Assembly (NCBI GenBank): GCA_023374045.1
Contig: CM041778.1
Coordinates: forward strand, 293,237,533 to 293,301,532
DNA length: 64,000 nt
From: Limonium bicolor
Taxonomy: Eukaryota; Streptophyta; Magnoliopsida; Caryophyllales; Plumbaginaceae
Direction of reading: 5' to 3'
Shown: piece by piece, positions 47,389 through 59,087 of the stretch
Layout: every line of letters starts with the position of its first letter
Numbering within the stretch: the stretch's first letter is position 1
Notes under the pieces: generated by a model
The model's database searches: none
Told to the model about the DNA's origin: nothing
Seen by the model: only the letters and a program-made list of their open reading frames with translations
Translations under genes and position numbers: made by a program

Positions 47389-47773
47389 TGGTAATTCCTA
47401 CAACAATAACATCAACAACAACTATCCATGGAGAAATCACCCGAATTTGGGTAGCCCAGGGAAAATCACCCTTCAAGCTTATAACGAAAAGCTGGAGTTT
47501 GCATCAGGAAGATCTCCAGATAGAAAATCCAAAGATCTCAAGTTCGTAAGGGATACTCAATCATCATCATCCCCACTTCTGTTTATCACCCTTCCAGACG
47601 GCATGTCTATTACAGAGATACCACCACCAATCCCTGACGAAGAGCGGGATAAGAAAAGAAAACATGCATCCAGGTGGACTCTCAAAAAACCATCGAGTCA
47701 TGCTTTGGATCTACTCCTCATAACCACCCCCCATGATCGATCTAACGACAAAGCGTCTAGCCAAAGACGTTAA
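47389..47773 (+). pseudogene. Remaining internal coding debris of the second Athila-family element
   Basis: The first codons read like the Asn-rich gag C-terminus (NSYNNNINNNYPWRNHPN). The open frame from 47447 to 47773 ends in DRSNDKASSQRR and a stop. The CGTCTAGCCAAAGACGTTAA context matches the stretch after integrase at 56110-56135, so gag is fused to the 3' region by a large deletion. Confidence 0.65.
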
Positions 47774-48485
47774 AGAAAGGCAGCTTTCCGGGAGGCAACC
47801 CGGACGAACTTATCTTTTATATGCTTTTTATGCTGTTTTAATTTTCAGGTTCCCTTTAAATTTTGTTTTCGCTAACTTTTAACCCCGTTTATAGTATGGT
47901 TGCTTCTAGTGTCTTATGCAGGTACAATTTCATGTCTACAACCGCACCCAAGCTACGCTACTTGAGGCTGAAGCTCAAGTGTGGGGGAAGTTCAATACAC
48001 GCTAGCAAAAATAATCTCAGGGAGTACCAGTTTCTTTAATTATGTTTTTATTTAAAAAAAAATGCAGAGGAGAGTTTATGTGCTTAAATGATATTCGTGA
48101 GCTTCGTGTTCTCTCTCTATTTTATCTACTTACCGATAAGGCCTTCTGAAGCCTTCCCTTGTTTTTCTGGTGAACAATGAGGACATTGTTCAAATTAAGT
48201 GTGGGGGAGTGTGCCCTTTTCGATGACATTTTATGCTAAAATGCTTAATCTCTCTGCTTATCTTGCGTTTGTTCAAAGTCAATATCGATGGACCCTTTAT
48301 ATGTGGTTTTCTCTTTAGGAATAAATACTGTTATGAATTGTGGGATAAATGGTATAAAATGTACAAAAATTTAAAATTTTGTTTACTTTTGAGGAGCATT
48401 TTTATGCGGTGTGACCAAATGATCTGAAATGGATGAATTTTAATTACTCAGGGGTTCTTTCCGTCTTCTTTCTTAGGGATGCTAA
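47774..48485 (+). other. 3' non-coding region of the second Athila-family element, left part
   Basis: It matches 56136-56730 of the outer Athila, including GGGAGGCAACCC and two AAGTGTGGGGG copies (47977-47987 and 48197-48207). The CACTA element interrupts it after GCTAA. Confidence 0.75.
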
Positions 48486-48499
48486 ACTACAGGAAAAGG

Positions 48500-48860
48500 A
48501 CTTTTAGCGATCAACAATATTGGTCGTTAAAGATGATAATTTTGTCGTTAATGATAATAATGATCAAAATTAGAGTTCGTCACCGGTGTCGCTAAAGTCC
48601 GTCGCTAATAACTTTTGCGACCAACCAAATACCTTGGTCGCCAATACATTAGTGACTGAATGTGAAGTTGATCGCTAACGCTTTAGCGATTACAATTTTT
48701 TTTGGTCACTAGTGGTTTAGTGACTGACAATATAATTGGTCACTAACGTCATTTGCGACCATTATTTGTATCTATAAGGTAACATAGAAAATGTTATTGG
48801 TGACCAACAATTTTGGTCGCTAATGTTACAATGACCAAATTTAACATGAATCTTAGCGAC
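48500..48860. repeat. Subterminal TAGCGACCAA / TTGGTCGCTAA repeats of the CACTA element
   Basis: At least seven copies in both orientations, with variants in which GCGACC becomes GTGACC. Such repeats bind the transposase in CACTA elements; the binding role is inferred. Confidence 0.75.
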
Positions 48861-49149
48861 CAAATTTTGTATATAATATACTTTTTTTGTAACCATGCAC
48901 ACACTAGTGTTTTTTCACCTTCCATATCATTGTACTTGGTTAAAATGTTGAGCAAAGTGTAAGTCTTCATATTAAAAATGCTTAGACATCCATTGATAAC
49001 CATATGACTAAAATATTTAAATACACAATATCAGAAACTTTACAATAACGTTTAGCAAAAGAACTAAGAAAAGTAAATAAAATGACATGTCAATGTCATA
49101 TAAGGTGACGAAACTTCATAATTTTTAGTTGAATGTGATTGCTTTAAAA

Positions 49150-51250
49150 GATCCCTACTAACTAGCTAACTCCCTAATCTATAGGGGCTGATTCTGCTAC
49201 CAAAGACTGATCGTCTGAGGAGTTCGAAGGAAAGACAGTGGAAGCCGAAATGGAGTTGAAACCGGCAGAGACCAGTAGCACGAAGATGTTCAGTGAATAC
49301 AACAAGCGTTTCAAGCACTTCAGCACCACTCTTGGCTATTCCATGACCTTCTATATCTACTTCCCCTTCATCTACCCACAAAGGACCACTTTTATAGTAA
49401 GTATATAGCGCAGGTTTCAGACCAAGAACTGAAGCTTTATTTGACTTCCCTGTACTTATGAAATCATTTCTTGGACAACTCTTTTGTAAAAATGAATTTC
49501 TGGATAATGTTGTTGTGCTGAAGCTTCACGCTTTGTGCTTACTTACTTTAGATCACCATTCGTCTGACGGAAACCCTACAACAGATGATGTTATTTTCGG
49601 TAGCAAACCAGTCAATTTAGATAGCATTTTTACTTTGCTTGAAAAGAATAGATGAAACAGAGGCAAAATGTGCATCTTCTTAAAGTAAAATACGAAATTT
49701 GAGTGTAATCATGTATCAAAAAACAATGAAGCATTCAGAACAGATAAAAATACAGGAATATGACGTTCAAAATGAAGTACTAATCAGCAAGGTCGGGCAT
49801 CAGATACAAACTAAAATTAAACCGAAGCACTTACTTACTATGCTTTGGGAAATGAAATGTCGATTCCATCTAACAAAACAGTAGCAGCAATCTTAGTATC
49901 AAAGCTTTGAGCGAAAAAAGTAAGCTAGCCGTTGTTTTAGATTGCATAAACATGCAATAGGTGTTCGAAATAGGTTATGTAACAACCCACAAACAAAGTA
50001 ATAAACTATCCTTGGGTATGACAATATATCCTGCTGAAACTTTGGCATTCTGAAGCAGTATAAATCAGAAGCAATACAGCAGCAAAGAATCTGAACAAAG
50101 ATGCACACTAGCTCTGGTTATAAATGGGGAAAATAGAGAAATAAATTGGCTGACTTCGGACAGGAACTGAAGTAAAGATGCAGTGTTTAATAATCAGAAT
50201 TGACAGTAGCTAAAAATGTCCTAACTTTGTTCACTACCTTGTAGTTTAGAAGAACTCAGAGTTTCCTGCAAAAATTCAGCACAATGCGACAGAGCATGGC
50301 GCACTTATATATAGATAAGCGGAGAAATTGCAGAAAAACATCAAAATCTTAGTATGCAGCAGGTTCATGGTCTAAAGGAAAAACACCCACATTGTCGTTG
50401 TATGACAACCAATTATTGTAGAGGAATGCATTAAGAAGAAACACGTGACAGCACCAAATCAGTTGCCTATCCATAATATCGTTCCAAGTTTCGGAAGTTC
50501 GATTTATTATTGTAGAATTGAAGAATTGCCTGTAATTAAAGGTTCAGGGTTTGAAGCCCTTCACTACCAGAATGAGAAAAAAAAGAACAGCAGATATAGA
50601 TCTATTATTCTAGCAAGAATGAATGGTATCAAGTTTCCATCTTTCAAACTCCTAAACAAATTAAATCGAAAACCAAGAAAAGGAGAAGGAATATATATAC
50701 CTCCAGTGGGTGCGAGGGAGGGTTTGCGTTTGGGTTGGAAATCAACCAGAAGAATCAATGTGATTATGATGCATCTCTGATTCTAATATGAACATGGATG
50801 GATGGATGGATGGACAGATGAGAAGAAACCCTACCTTTCCTTCTTTCCTTCTCTTGTACAAACCTGTTGATAAAAGAGGGAATACAGATATTTCCAAACC
50901 CGCTTACATCTACAAATCAATGAACATGCAGAGAGCATTCAATTACTTCTGCGATTAGAAAAGTAATACACCACATACATACGCTTGACAAAAGAGGAAT
51001 TAAAATGTTCAGACATGAAGAATTCTGTTTTAACATAATCTTGCAATCGATTCTCACCAGACAGTAAGCTCATGTGAAGAATTGACTCGGCATCTTCTGA
51101 AATCTTCACAGCGGCGGCAGGAAGCGGAGATGAGAAATTGTTCGAAGTGTAAATTGATGAGAAAACTAATGTAATCACTGGCGGGTGTGAAGGCGGAGAA
51201 ATAAGCGAAGCTCTTAGCGGCAACTGCGAATGTTTATGAGATCGCATAGG
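49150..51250 (-). other. Interior of the CACTA element, possible captured sequence
   Basis: The minus strand has short open pieces that could be exons. 49166-49381 starts after a T-rich stretch and includes WVDEGEVDIEGHGIAKSG and EVLETLVVFTEHLR. 50939-51247 includes LPLRASLISPPSHPPVI and KISEDAESILHMS near the element's right side. They do not match CACTA transposase as I know it and I cannot name a source gene. A GGAT microsatellite lies near 50795-50815. Confidence 0.4.
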
Positions 51251-51987
51251 TAAAATTTAAGTAGTTATTATTTTTACAATTTTTTTTAAATGGAGCGGTT
51301 ACTTTCTAGCGGCATTTCAGTGCCACTAATTTGATACTGCATCATTGTCGACCAAAAAAGTTACTTTATTACGATAACAAAAGAATTGGTCATTAATATG
51401 AAATTATAGAGACAAGTGTATCCGGTAGTAATTTAATCCCGACCACAATACATTTTTGGTCGCATATTTGGTCACAAATGACCAGGTTTTTTTGTAGTGT
51501 AAGGGGTGCTTCTCTGTCAAAAAATATATATACAAATAATAATAAATAAGGGACTTGCGAGACACCATTGGTAACCAACAAAGAGAGTTGAGTGTTCTTT
51601 AAAATACGAAGGCTTAATGCCTACATATTATCTTCTCATCTCTTATGCAAAAGTGAAACAAATGCATAATTCTATTTTTCCTTTTGTTTTCTCCTCAATG
51701 CCCATTCTTGAGAGAAGTTGGCCATGGTAAAAGTTCTCAAAGTCACCTTAACCAAGAAGCATTGAAGTACCTTAGATCATACCCCGAAACTCTAATTTTT
51801 ATTTTTGCCCTGAGTACACCTATGCCACCAGTAGGTGATGGATCACACTCCTAAAAAAGTTTAAGATCATGTACTATTGACTTTTTTATCCTACCCTTCA
51901 TAATAGTATTTGTTAATATTGAGCATTCCCTACTTGTTTGGGTACAAGGTTTTGCTTGAGGACAAGCAAAAGGTAAGTGTGGGGGCG

Positions 51988-53608
51988 TGATAAGTGTCTA
52001 AATGAGCATGTTTTATAGGTGTATTTCATATATCATATCAGCACTTTTCTGCTCATTTTCACTTATCGTATGTTTTTCCTCTAGTTTATGTTTTATTGAT
52101 TATCTCACAAATTTATTGGTTTAAACATGAGGAAAAGCCAAGCTAGGAAGAAATACACGAAGAGACCAACGCATAGCCGCAGACGGCTCGAAAAACGGAG
52201 TCCAAACAAAGAATCTAGAGCCGGTCAAAGTTGGAAGGAGAATGGGTCAATACTTGCTTGAGACCGCATAGGCAACCGCCTTGTTATAAGGCGGACAACA
52301 CTCATGGCGTCCGCATGTGTTTCAGGCGGACAAGACTGGCGGACAAACAACATACAACCGCCTATATTGTGGGCGGTAGTCAAGGCGGACGAGAGCATGC
52401 GGACGACAACAGAGACGACCGCGTGGATTTCAGGCGGACACGGGAAGCGGACGGCACAAGTGGCCGGGCGGACGGCTCAGTCACGTCCGCATAAGTTTTA
52501 GGCGGACGCACACGCGGACGCGTGTATATTTACACGAGCGCGACAGTTTTCTTCGCTCGTCTTCGTCTGCAACTTGCCTTCCCCCGAGTGTCTGCAACTT
52601 CGCTTCTGCCATATCCATCTACTCCGCCGCAGCGCCTACCATAATTCTCTCACGCGTTTCATTTCTGTCCCCTGCAATCAACGAGAGCAATCAACCGGCA
52701 ATCAAAATCGTACGGACCTTCTTCTCCTCTGCCTCTATATAAACTCGCCCCTTCAACACCAAAAAGAGACCACACGACGGGAGTCTGAAGAAGCCATTCA
52801 CCACACTCATCCATTCGCTTCCACTTATTTTCCTCCCGTAACACCACAACATTCCACACTCACGCAGTAACAAAAGAAATAGAAGAGCAGCAGCGAGAGC
52901 GAGAGCAGACCAGCTCTTCCTCTGAAATAATGTCAAAATATGTCTGTGCTATCTCTTATCTCCGTTAATGTTTGAGTAATTTTCTTTTGTATCCTAGGAT
53001 GGGGGTTTGATTTCTAATTTACGTAAATTAATATTTATCACCTGTCTCTCTTATTTTAACTTGTTTTAATTCCTTTCAGCAATATTGTTAAATGCTTTGC
53101 GCGACAAACGACTGCATTTATTTGGTAACTATCAACATATGATTTTGAGATAGTCTAAGTACCACAAAGGAATTAATCTTAGTATTTACACTCCGGACTG
53201 AGCAGGAAAATACTAAGGCTTTTATTAAGAGTTCGTAACTGACAATTATTAACTCTAATAGGCAATAAATAATTGAGACAAGGTTATAAATATGTTTAAG
53301 TAATTTAGGAAATTCCCCCGCTATCCTAGGATACATTTTTCCATTCACATCAATTAATTCACCTTTTTACTGTTTTTATTATATTTGCACTGATTAAACA
53401 ACAAATCAAGCTGCCTCCGGCTAAACCCCTTTTTACAGTTTTTAGTAACTACCAGACTAGGATAAATTGAACAATCTCCCTGTGGATACGACACTTGTTT
53501 TACTAACTACGACCGGGATTTGTTTGCAGCCCGACGTTTAATTTGAGTTTTTAATTTCTTTTCTTTTATTTTACACCAGTTTAACCACTCAGAAAAAAAC
53601 CTTCTGCA
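51988..53608 (+). mobile_element. 3' LTR of the second Athila-family element
   Basis: 1621 bp from TGATAAGTGTCT to CTTCTGCA, preceded by the polypurine tract AAGTGTGGGGG (51975-51985). A GGCGGAC array lies at 52265-52520 and a TATA box at 52736-52743. The downstream half has diverged from that of the outer Athila LTR but keeps CCGGGATTTGTTTGCAGCCC. Confidence 0.92.
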
Positions 53609-53613
53609 ACTAG

Positions 53614-54131
53614 CAGGGCAAGAGTACTACTGCTTTTTAGATGGGTTCTCAGGGTATTTCCAAATACCAATTGCACCAGAGGACCAGGACAAGACCACTT
53701 TCACTTGTCCATACGGTACCTTTGCATACAGATGAATGCCCTTCGGACTATGTAATGCCCCTGCTACCTTCCAGAGATGCATGCAAGCTATATTCGCTGA
53801 TTTCATCGAGCAGAGCATAGAGGTCTTTATGGATGACTTCTCGGTCTATGGCTCTAGTTTTGATAAATGCTTGGCGCAACTTGATTTGATCCTAGGACGG
53901 TGTGAGGATACAAATCTCGTTTTGAACTGGGAAAAATGTCATTTTATGGTCAAGGACGGGATTGTCCTTGGACATAAAATATCGGCAGAAGGAATAGAGG
54001 TGGATAAGGCCAAGGTGGAGGTTATAGAGAAATTGCCGGCACCAACTACTGTTAAAGACATTCGAGCGTTCCTCGGGCATGCAGGATTCTATCGGTGGTT
54101 TATATAAGACTTCTCAAAAATCACTAAACCA
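53614..54131 (+). pseudogene. pol: Athila reverse transcriptase, C-terminal half
   Basis: The domain resumes directly after the ACTAG duplication with EYYCFLDGFSGYFQIPIAP, then MPFGLCNAPATFQRCM and the catalytic FMDDFSVYG (two Asp) near 53830. After it come LGHKISAEGIEVDKAKVEVI and RAFLGHAGFYR. A TGA at 53733 (before MPFGLC, where Arg CGA is expected) and a TAA at 54105 break an otherwise single frame that runs on into RNase H and integrase. Confidence 0.92.
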
Positions 54132-54824
54132 TTGACCGACCTGCTACAGAAAGACGCCCCGTTTCATTTTGATGAAAGGTGTTCAGCTGCTTTCAAAACT
54201 ATAACACAAAAATTGGTATCAGCACCTGTTGTCATACCACCCGACTGGTCTCTTCCGTTTGAGATCATGTGTGATGCAAGTGACTACGCCGTGGGGGCAG
54301 CTCTATGCCAGAGAAAAGAGAAGATTTTGAGAGTGATTGCTTATGCCAGCAGAACATTAAACGATGCCCAGAAGAACTATACGACCACTGAAAAAGAGCT
54401 TCTGGCTATAGTGTTCTCCCTTGACAAGTTCAGGTCATGCTTATGGGGAAGCAAAGTCATAGTGCACACAGACCACTCCGCTCTCAAATACCTATTTGCA
54501 AAACAAGAAGCCAAGCCTCGCTTGTTGCGCTGGATTCTTCTGCTACAGGAGTTTGACATAGAAGTCAAAGACAAGAGCGGAAAATTAAATGTCGTCGCTG
54601 ACCATCTCTCCCGGTTAGTCACTCCTACTGATAGTGTGCCTATCAACGAATTCTTCCCCGATGAGACTGCTTTTTCTATCACCAAAGTACAAGAGCCATG
54701 GTATGCGGACCTGGCCAATTATCTAGTCTCTGGAACAATACCCTATGATCTATCTTACTCCCAGAAGAAGAAATTTCTTTCTGACTCAAAGCATTATTTA
54801 TGGGAAGATCCGTATTTGTTCTGA
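54132..54824 (+). pseudogene. pol: Athila RNase H domain
   Basis: RNase H removes the RNA strand during reverse transcription. The four acidic positions can be placed: Asp in [13 protein letters not shown], Glu in [17 protein letters not shown], Asp in [13 protein letters not shown] and Asp in [11 protein letters not shown]. The frame then runs into the integrase linker ([12 protein letters not shown]) and meets TGA at 54822, where CGA (Arg) is expected. It is in frame with the upstream and downstream pieces. Confidence 0.92.
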
Positions 54825-54839
54825 GTCTGTGCTGATGGG

Positions 54840-56030
54840 TTGATTCACCGGTGTCTCCCTGAAGATGAGGTTTACAGCGTCATACATTTTTGTCACTCAC
54901 GGGAAGCCGGAGGTCACCATGGACCCACAAGGACCGCTGCTAAGATCCTGGCCTCAAGATTTTATTGGCCAACTCTTTACAAGGATGTTTACCAATTCTG
55001 CGCCCAATGTGATAATTGTCAGCGAATGGGTAACACATCTAGGAGACATGAAATGCCACAACAGGGAATACTAGAAGTGGAACTCTTCGATTGTTGGGGC
55101 ATTGATTTTATGGGACCGTTCCCTTCCTCACAAGGCCATCAATATATTTTAGTGGCAGTGGATTACGTGTCAAAATGGGTAGAAGCCATACCCTGTCATC
55201 ATGCTGATTCAAAGACCGTAACCAGATTCCTTAAGAAGCACATCTTTACCCATTTTGGCGTGCCAAGAATTATTATCAGTGATGGAGGATCCCACTTCTG
55301 CAACCGTTCATTTGAAGCGCTTATGGGTAAATACGGGGTACGTCACAAGGTAGCTCTACCTTATCACCCCCAGACAAACGGCCAAGCAGAAGTTTCGAAC
55401 CGTGAGTTAAAATGGATTCTCCAGAAAACGGTTAACTCATCACGAAAGGATTGGGCATTGAAATTAGATGATGCGCTTTGGGCTTACCGCACCGCATTCA
55501 AGACTCCCATCGGGATGTCTCCTTTTAAGCTTGTTTATGGGAAATCATGCCACCTGCCTGTAGAGCTGGAACATAAGGCATATTGGGCGCTCAGGGCCCT
55601 AAACTTCGATCTAGAAGCCACGGGAGAAAAGCGGAAGTTTCAACTCTCTGAACTCGAGGAGTTAAGAGATCAGGCATACCGTAGTGCGACAATATACAAG
55701 GAGCGCACAAAGAAACATCATGACCAAATGATCCACAAACGCGACTTTAAGGTTGGCGACGGGGTGCTACTTTATAATTCCAGATTGAGAATATTTCCTG
55801 GAAAACTCAAATCTCACTGGACTGGCCCATTTCAAGTTGTTGGAACCACTCCTTTTGGTGTTTACGAACTCCAGAATCAAAAAGGAGAATGCTTCAAAGT
55901 CAATGGATCCCGTCTAAAATGGTATGCCGGAATTCTTGAAAATAATTGCTCTGTTCACAATTTCTTTCTTACAGGAATACGGGGAAAACTCCAGCCCACA
56001 GGAACAGCAGACAACACCTCTACATCATAA
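54840..56030 (+). pseudogene. pol: Athila integrase
   Basis: Integrase joins the DNA copy to the chromosome. The HHCC zinc-binding part ([12 protein letters not shown], then [11 protein letters not shown]) precedes the DDE core: Asp in [16 protein letters not shown], Asp in [12 protein letters not shown], and Glu in [12 protein letters not shown]. The C-terminal part contains the GPY/F-type module ([10 protein letters not shown]) and ends without a chromodomain. The frame of about 396 codons is uninterrupted, but upstream stops prevent its translation as part of the polyprotein. Confidence 0.95.
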
Positions 56031-57194
56031 GTTTAAAAAAGTGTACAAACTTCCTAACACCAGCAGTTCAGATACCTCGCCCTCAAACTCTTCTCCAAAC
56101 TAAAGCTTGGTTAAATACGTCTAGCTAGAGACGTTAAACCCGGACAGCTTGGTGGGAGGCAACCCACTATCTATCTTTTGTCTTTCCTTTAATTTACTGT
56201 TGTTTTCTTTTTTTCCTATATTTCCCTTTTATATGTTGTAATAAAATGCAGGTTTTACTTGAGTTCTTCTGGCTGTGTAGAATATTCATTACAGGTACAA
56301 TTCATGACATTCCACAGCTACACTCAAGTGTGGGGGAGCTCTACACACTCTACGAAATTTGGGGAGTACACTCTTTCCTTTATTAATTGCATGCCCTATT
56401 AATTTAATTCCATCTACGCAATGAGGGCATTGCTTGAGCTTAAGTGTGGGGGAAGAGCCTTTTCAGGGCATTTTGTGCTTAAAATGTTTAAATCTCTCTG
56501 CTTATCTTGCAGTTGTTCAAAAATAAAAATTATGTACCCTGCTAATGTAGGTTGTTCTCTTTATTAACAAATACTATTATGAATTGTGGGATAAATGGTA
56601 TAAATTTAAAATTTTTCATTTGATTACTTTTGAGGAGCATTTTTCTTATGCGGTGTGACCAAATAATCTGCAAATGGTTGGATTTTATTGCTCAGGGTTT
56701 CTTTCTGTCTTCTCTCTTAGGGATTGCTAAGGGGTGCTTCTCTGTTTTTTAAAAAAAAGAATACAAAAGAAATAAGGGACTTTCGAGACACCATTGGTAA
56801 CCAACAAAGAGAGTTGAGTGTTCTTAAATACAAAGGCGTGATGCCTACATTTTCTCATCCCTTATGAAAAAGTGAAACGAATGCATGAATCTATTTTTCC
56901 TTTTGTTTTCTCCTCAATGCCCATTCTTGAGAGAAGTTGGCCATGGTAAAAGTTCTCAGAGTCACCTAAACAAAGGAGCATTGAAGTACCTTGGATCATA
57001 CCCCGAAACTCTAATTTTATTTTTACCTTGAGCACACCTATGCCACCAGCAGTTGATGGATCACACTCCTCGAAAAGTTTAAAGATCATGTTTATCCTAC
57101 CCTTCATAATAATATTTGTTAGTATTGAGCATTCCCCACTTACTTGGGTACGTGGTTTTGCTTGAGGACAAGCAAAAAGATAAGTGTGGGGGTG
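56031..57194 (+). other. 3' non-coding region of the Athila with three polypurine-like tracts
   Basis: No envelope-like ORF is visible. AAGTGTGGGGG occurs at 56326-56336, 56442-56452 and 57182-57192; the last is the polypurine tract directly before the 3' LTR. The stretch matches the corresponding region of the nested element (47774-48485 and 51503-51987). Confidence 0.8.
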
Positions 57195-59082
57195 TGATAA
57201 GTGTCCAAATGAGTATGTTTTATAGGTATATTTCATATATAATATTAGCACTTTTCTTGCTCATTTCTCCTCTTCAGTTAGTTTTCCTCTAGTTTATATT
57301 TTATTGTTATCTCACAAATTTATTGTTTAAACATGAGGAAAACCAAGCTGGAAGCGAAGTAGACGAAGAGACAACGCATAGACGCAAACGGCTCAGAAAA
57401 CGGAGTCCAAACGAAGAATCTAGAGCCGGTCAAAGTTCGTAGAAGAAAATAAGTCAAAAACTTGTGTCCACTCCTGTGTCCGCATAGAACAAGGCGGACA
57501 GGACAAGGTGACCGCCTAACCAGGGGCGGACGTGACTGCCTGTGTGTTGTCCGCATGGAATTAGGCGGACAGGACAAGGTGACCGACAAGTAGCGGACTC
57601 CATTGATGTCCGCATGGATTTAGGCGGACAGATTGGCGGACAACACTTGTGTCCGCATGAACTGAGGCGGACAACAAGGCGGACAAGAGATGGAGAGACC
57701 GCGGGCGAGAGTATGAGACGTCCGCGTAATATCAGGCGGACAGACAGGCGGACGTGACTAAATTCAACGCGACAGTTTTCTTCTTCCTTCGCGGCGCAGC
57801 AGACTTCTCCATTAATATCAGACGGCGCCTACCTTATTTTCCTCATGCGTCTGTCTCCAGCTCTGTCCCCTGCAATCAATGAGCAATCAATCTGCAATCA
57901 ATCTCCTTCCACTCCAGATCTGCCTCTAACCTTATCCTCCTCCTCTATATAAACACAGCACCTTCAACCTTAAACGGACGTACGGAGAAAACCAGAAAAT
58001 CAGACCATCGCTCACCACAATTACCATTCGCTTCCATTAATTCTCTCCCGTACACCACAACACAACATTCAGTCCCCAGAACTAAAACACTCCAAATCAC
58101 TCATTCCACATACAATATCCTACGTACTCGCTCCACTCTTCGTTCTCTTCATTTCTCCATTCACCATCCACACCTCCGTATTATTATTACGTCCAACCTC
58201 TGTCTGACTTATTCCTAGTTAATATGTCAGGCTAAGGAGGATTTACTCCGGGCGAAGGTTCAATTATGGTTTGTTTAGTTGTGTAATCTATATTTCTACC
58301 GGTAAAATAAATTCATTTGTTACGATTAAAGTTTTTTCTCTCTCCCTTTTTAATATTTCATGATTTATTAAAAAGCCTTACTAAATTTGTTTTTATTCTG
58401 ATCGGTGACAAAGATAGGTAATTAAGCCGTAAAACTTAGGAACTTATTTTCATCGGATAAGTTAGTACAAGTTGCAATAATTCCTCATACTTTGTTTACT
58501 AGTTAGTATTTTTGTTTTATTATTTTATCGGATGTTATTTAGTAAAGTTATTATTTTTATTAAAATTGATTATAGATGATAGATAAATATTGTTATTAAG
58601 TAAACTATGATAATTATTTAGTATAGTTAGATAATATATAATAATTATATATTCATTACTTTATATAATTTGCTTGAGTTTTCATCGACCTTGCATTTTC
58701 AGGTAAACGAGTCTTATGAGTTTTCATCGGACCTAAGATAATAACAGGAACTTGCCAAATTATTTTATTCAACCGTAGAGATAGCATAACTAATCAGATC
58801 ATAATAACCTAAACCCGGAGTTCCGTTTAACTTATCTTCAATTCACTAAATTAATCTGTTATTTACTTTTCAGAAACAAGTCAATTAACTACCCCCTTTT
58901 GTGACAAGCTTAGGTACTACTTATTTCACTATAAGTCCCACAGTTCGATATCCGGTCGCTTACACTTTACTATACTACCACGACCGGGATTTGTTTGCAG
59001 CCCGACGTTTATTTTTAGTTTTAATTTCTTTTCTTTTATTTTAATTACACCAGTCCTAACCACTCACGATAACACGTCTGCA
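57195..59082 (+). mobile_element. Athila 3' LTR with an AT-rich replacement
   Basis: 1888 bp from TGATAAGTGTCC to CACGTCTGCA. The first 1.2 kb are nearly identical to the 5' LTR. At about 58492-58668 an AT-rich stretch of about 177 bp stands in place of about 20 bp (CCTCTGCCGTTTACACGCA). Around it, 58310-58770 shows many single-base losses relative to the 5' LTR. Confidence 0.92.
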
Positions 59083-59087
59083 AAATA

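Larger units (their letters stand above)
48486..51499. mobile_element. Non-autonomous CACTA (En/Spm-type) transposon with 3-bp TSD
   Basis: The right end reads TTTTTTTGTAGTG, the complement of CACTACAAAAAAA. The left end is ACTACAGGAAAAGG, lacking the first C. A 3-bp duplication TAA flanks it (48483-48485 and 51500-51502). The outer Athila has the undisturbed site at 56726-56734 (GCTAAGGGG). Subterminal copies of TTAGCGACCAA and TTGGTCGCTAA fill 48500-48860 and recur near 51340-51480. The interior has no transposase. Confidence 0.9.
47093..53608 (+). mobile_element. Second Athila-family element, internally deleted, inserted in the reverse transcriptase
   Basis: It starts TGATAAGTGTCTAAATG at 47093 and ends CTTCTGCA at 53608. 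Exact duplications ACTAG flank it (47088-47092 and 53609-53613). The 5' LTR is reduced to its first 295 bp, the interior keeps only a little gag-like sequence and the 3' non-coding region, and the 3' LTR is full length. Removing the element and one ACTAG restores the reverse transcriptase frame exactly. It carries a CACTA element. Confidence 0.93.
41640..59082 (+). mobile_element. Athila-type Ty3/gypsy retrotransposon, complete but split, with 5-bp TSD
   Basis: The element has 5' LTR (41640-43381), tRNA-Asp primer site, gag, protease, reverse transcriptase, RNase H, integrase, a long 3' non-coding region and 3' LTR (57195-59082). Exact duplications AAATA flank it (41635-41639 and 59083-59087). 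A second Athila-family element sits in its reverse transcriptase (47093-53608). Domain order with integrase last, no chromodomain, the DLGAS protease motif and the tRNA-Asp primer site support Athila. No envelope-like ORF is visible after integrase. Stops and frameshifts make it non-autonomous. Confidence 0.93.

Noticed and set aside
50445..50780. 111-codon plus-strand frame in the CACTA element as a gene
   Set aside because: No motif, lies opposite other open frames, and has no promoter-like or splice context.
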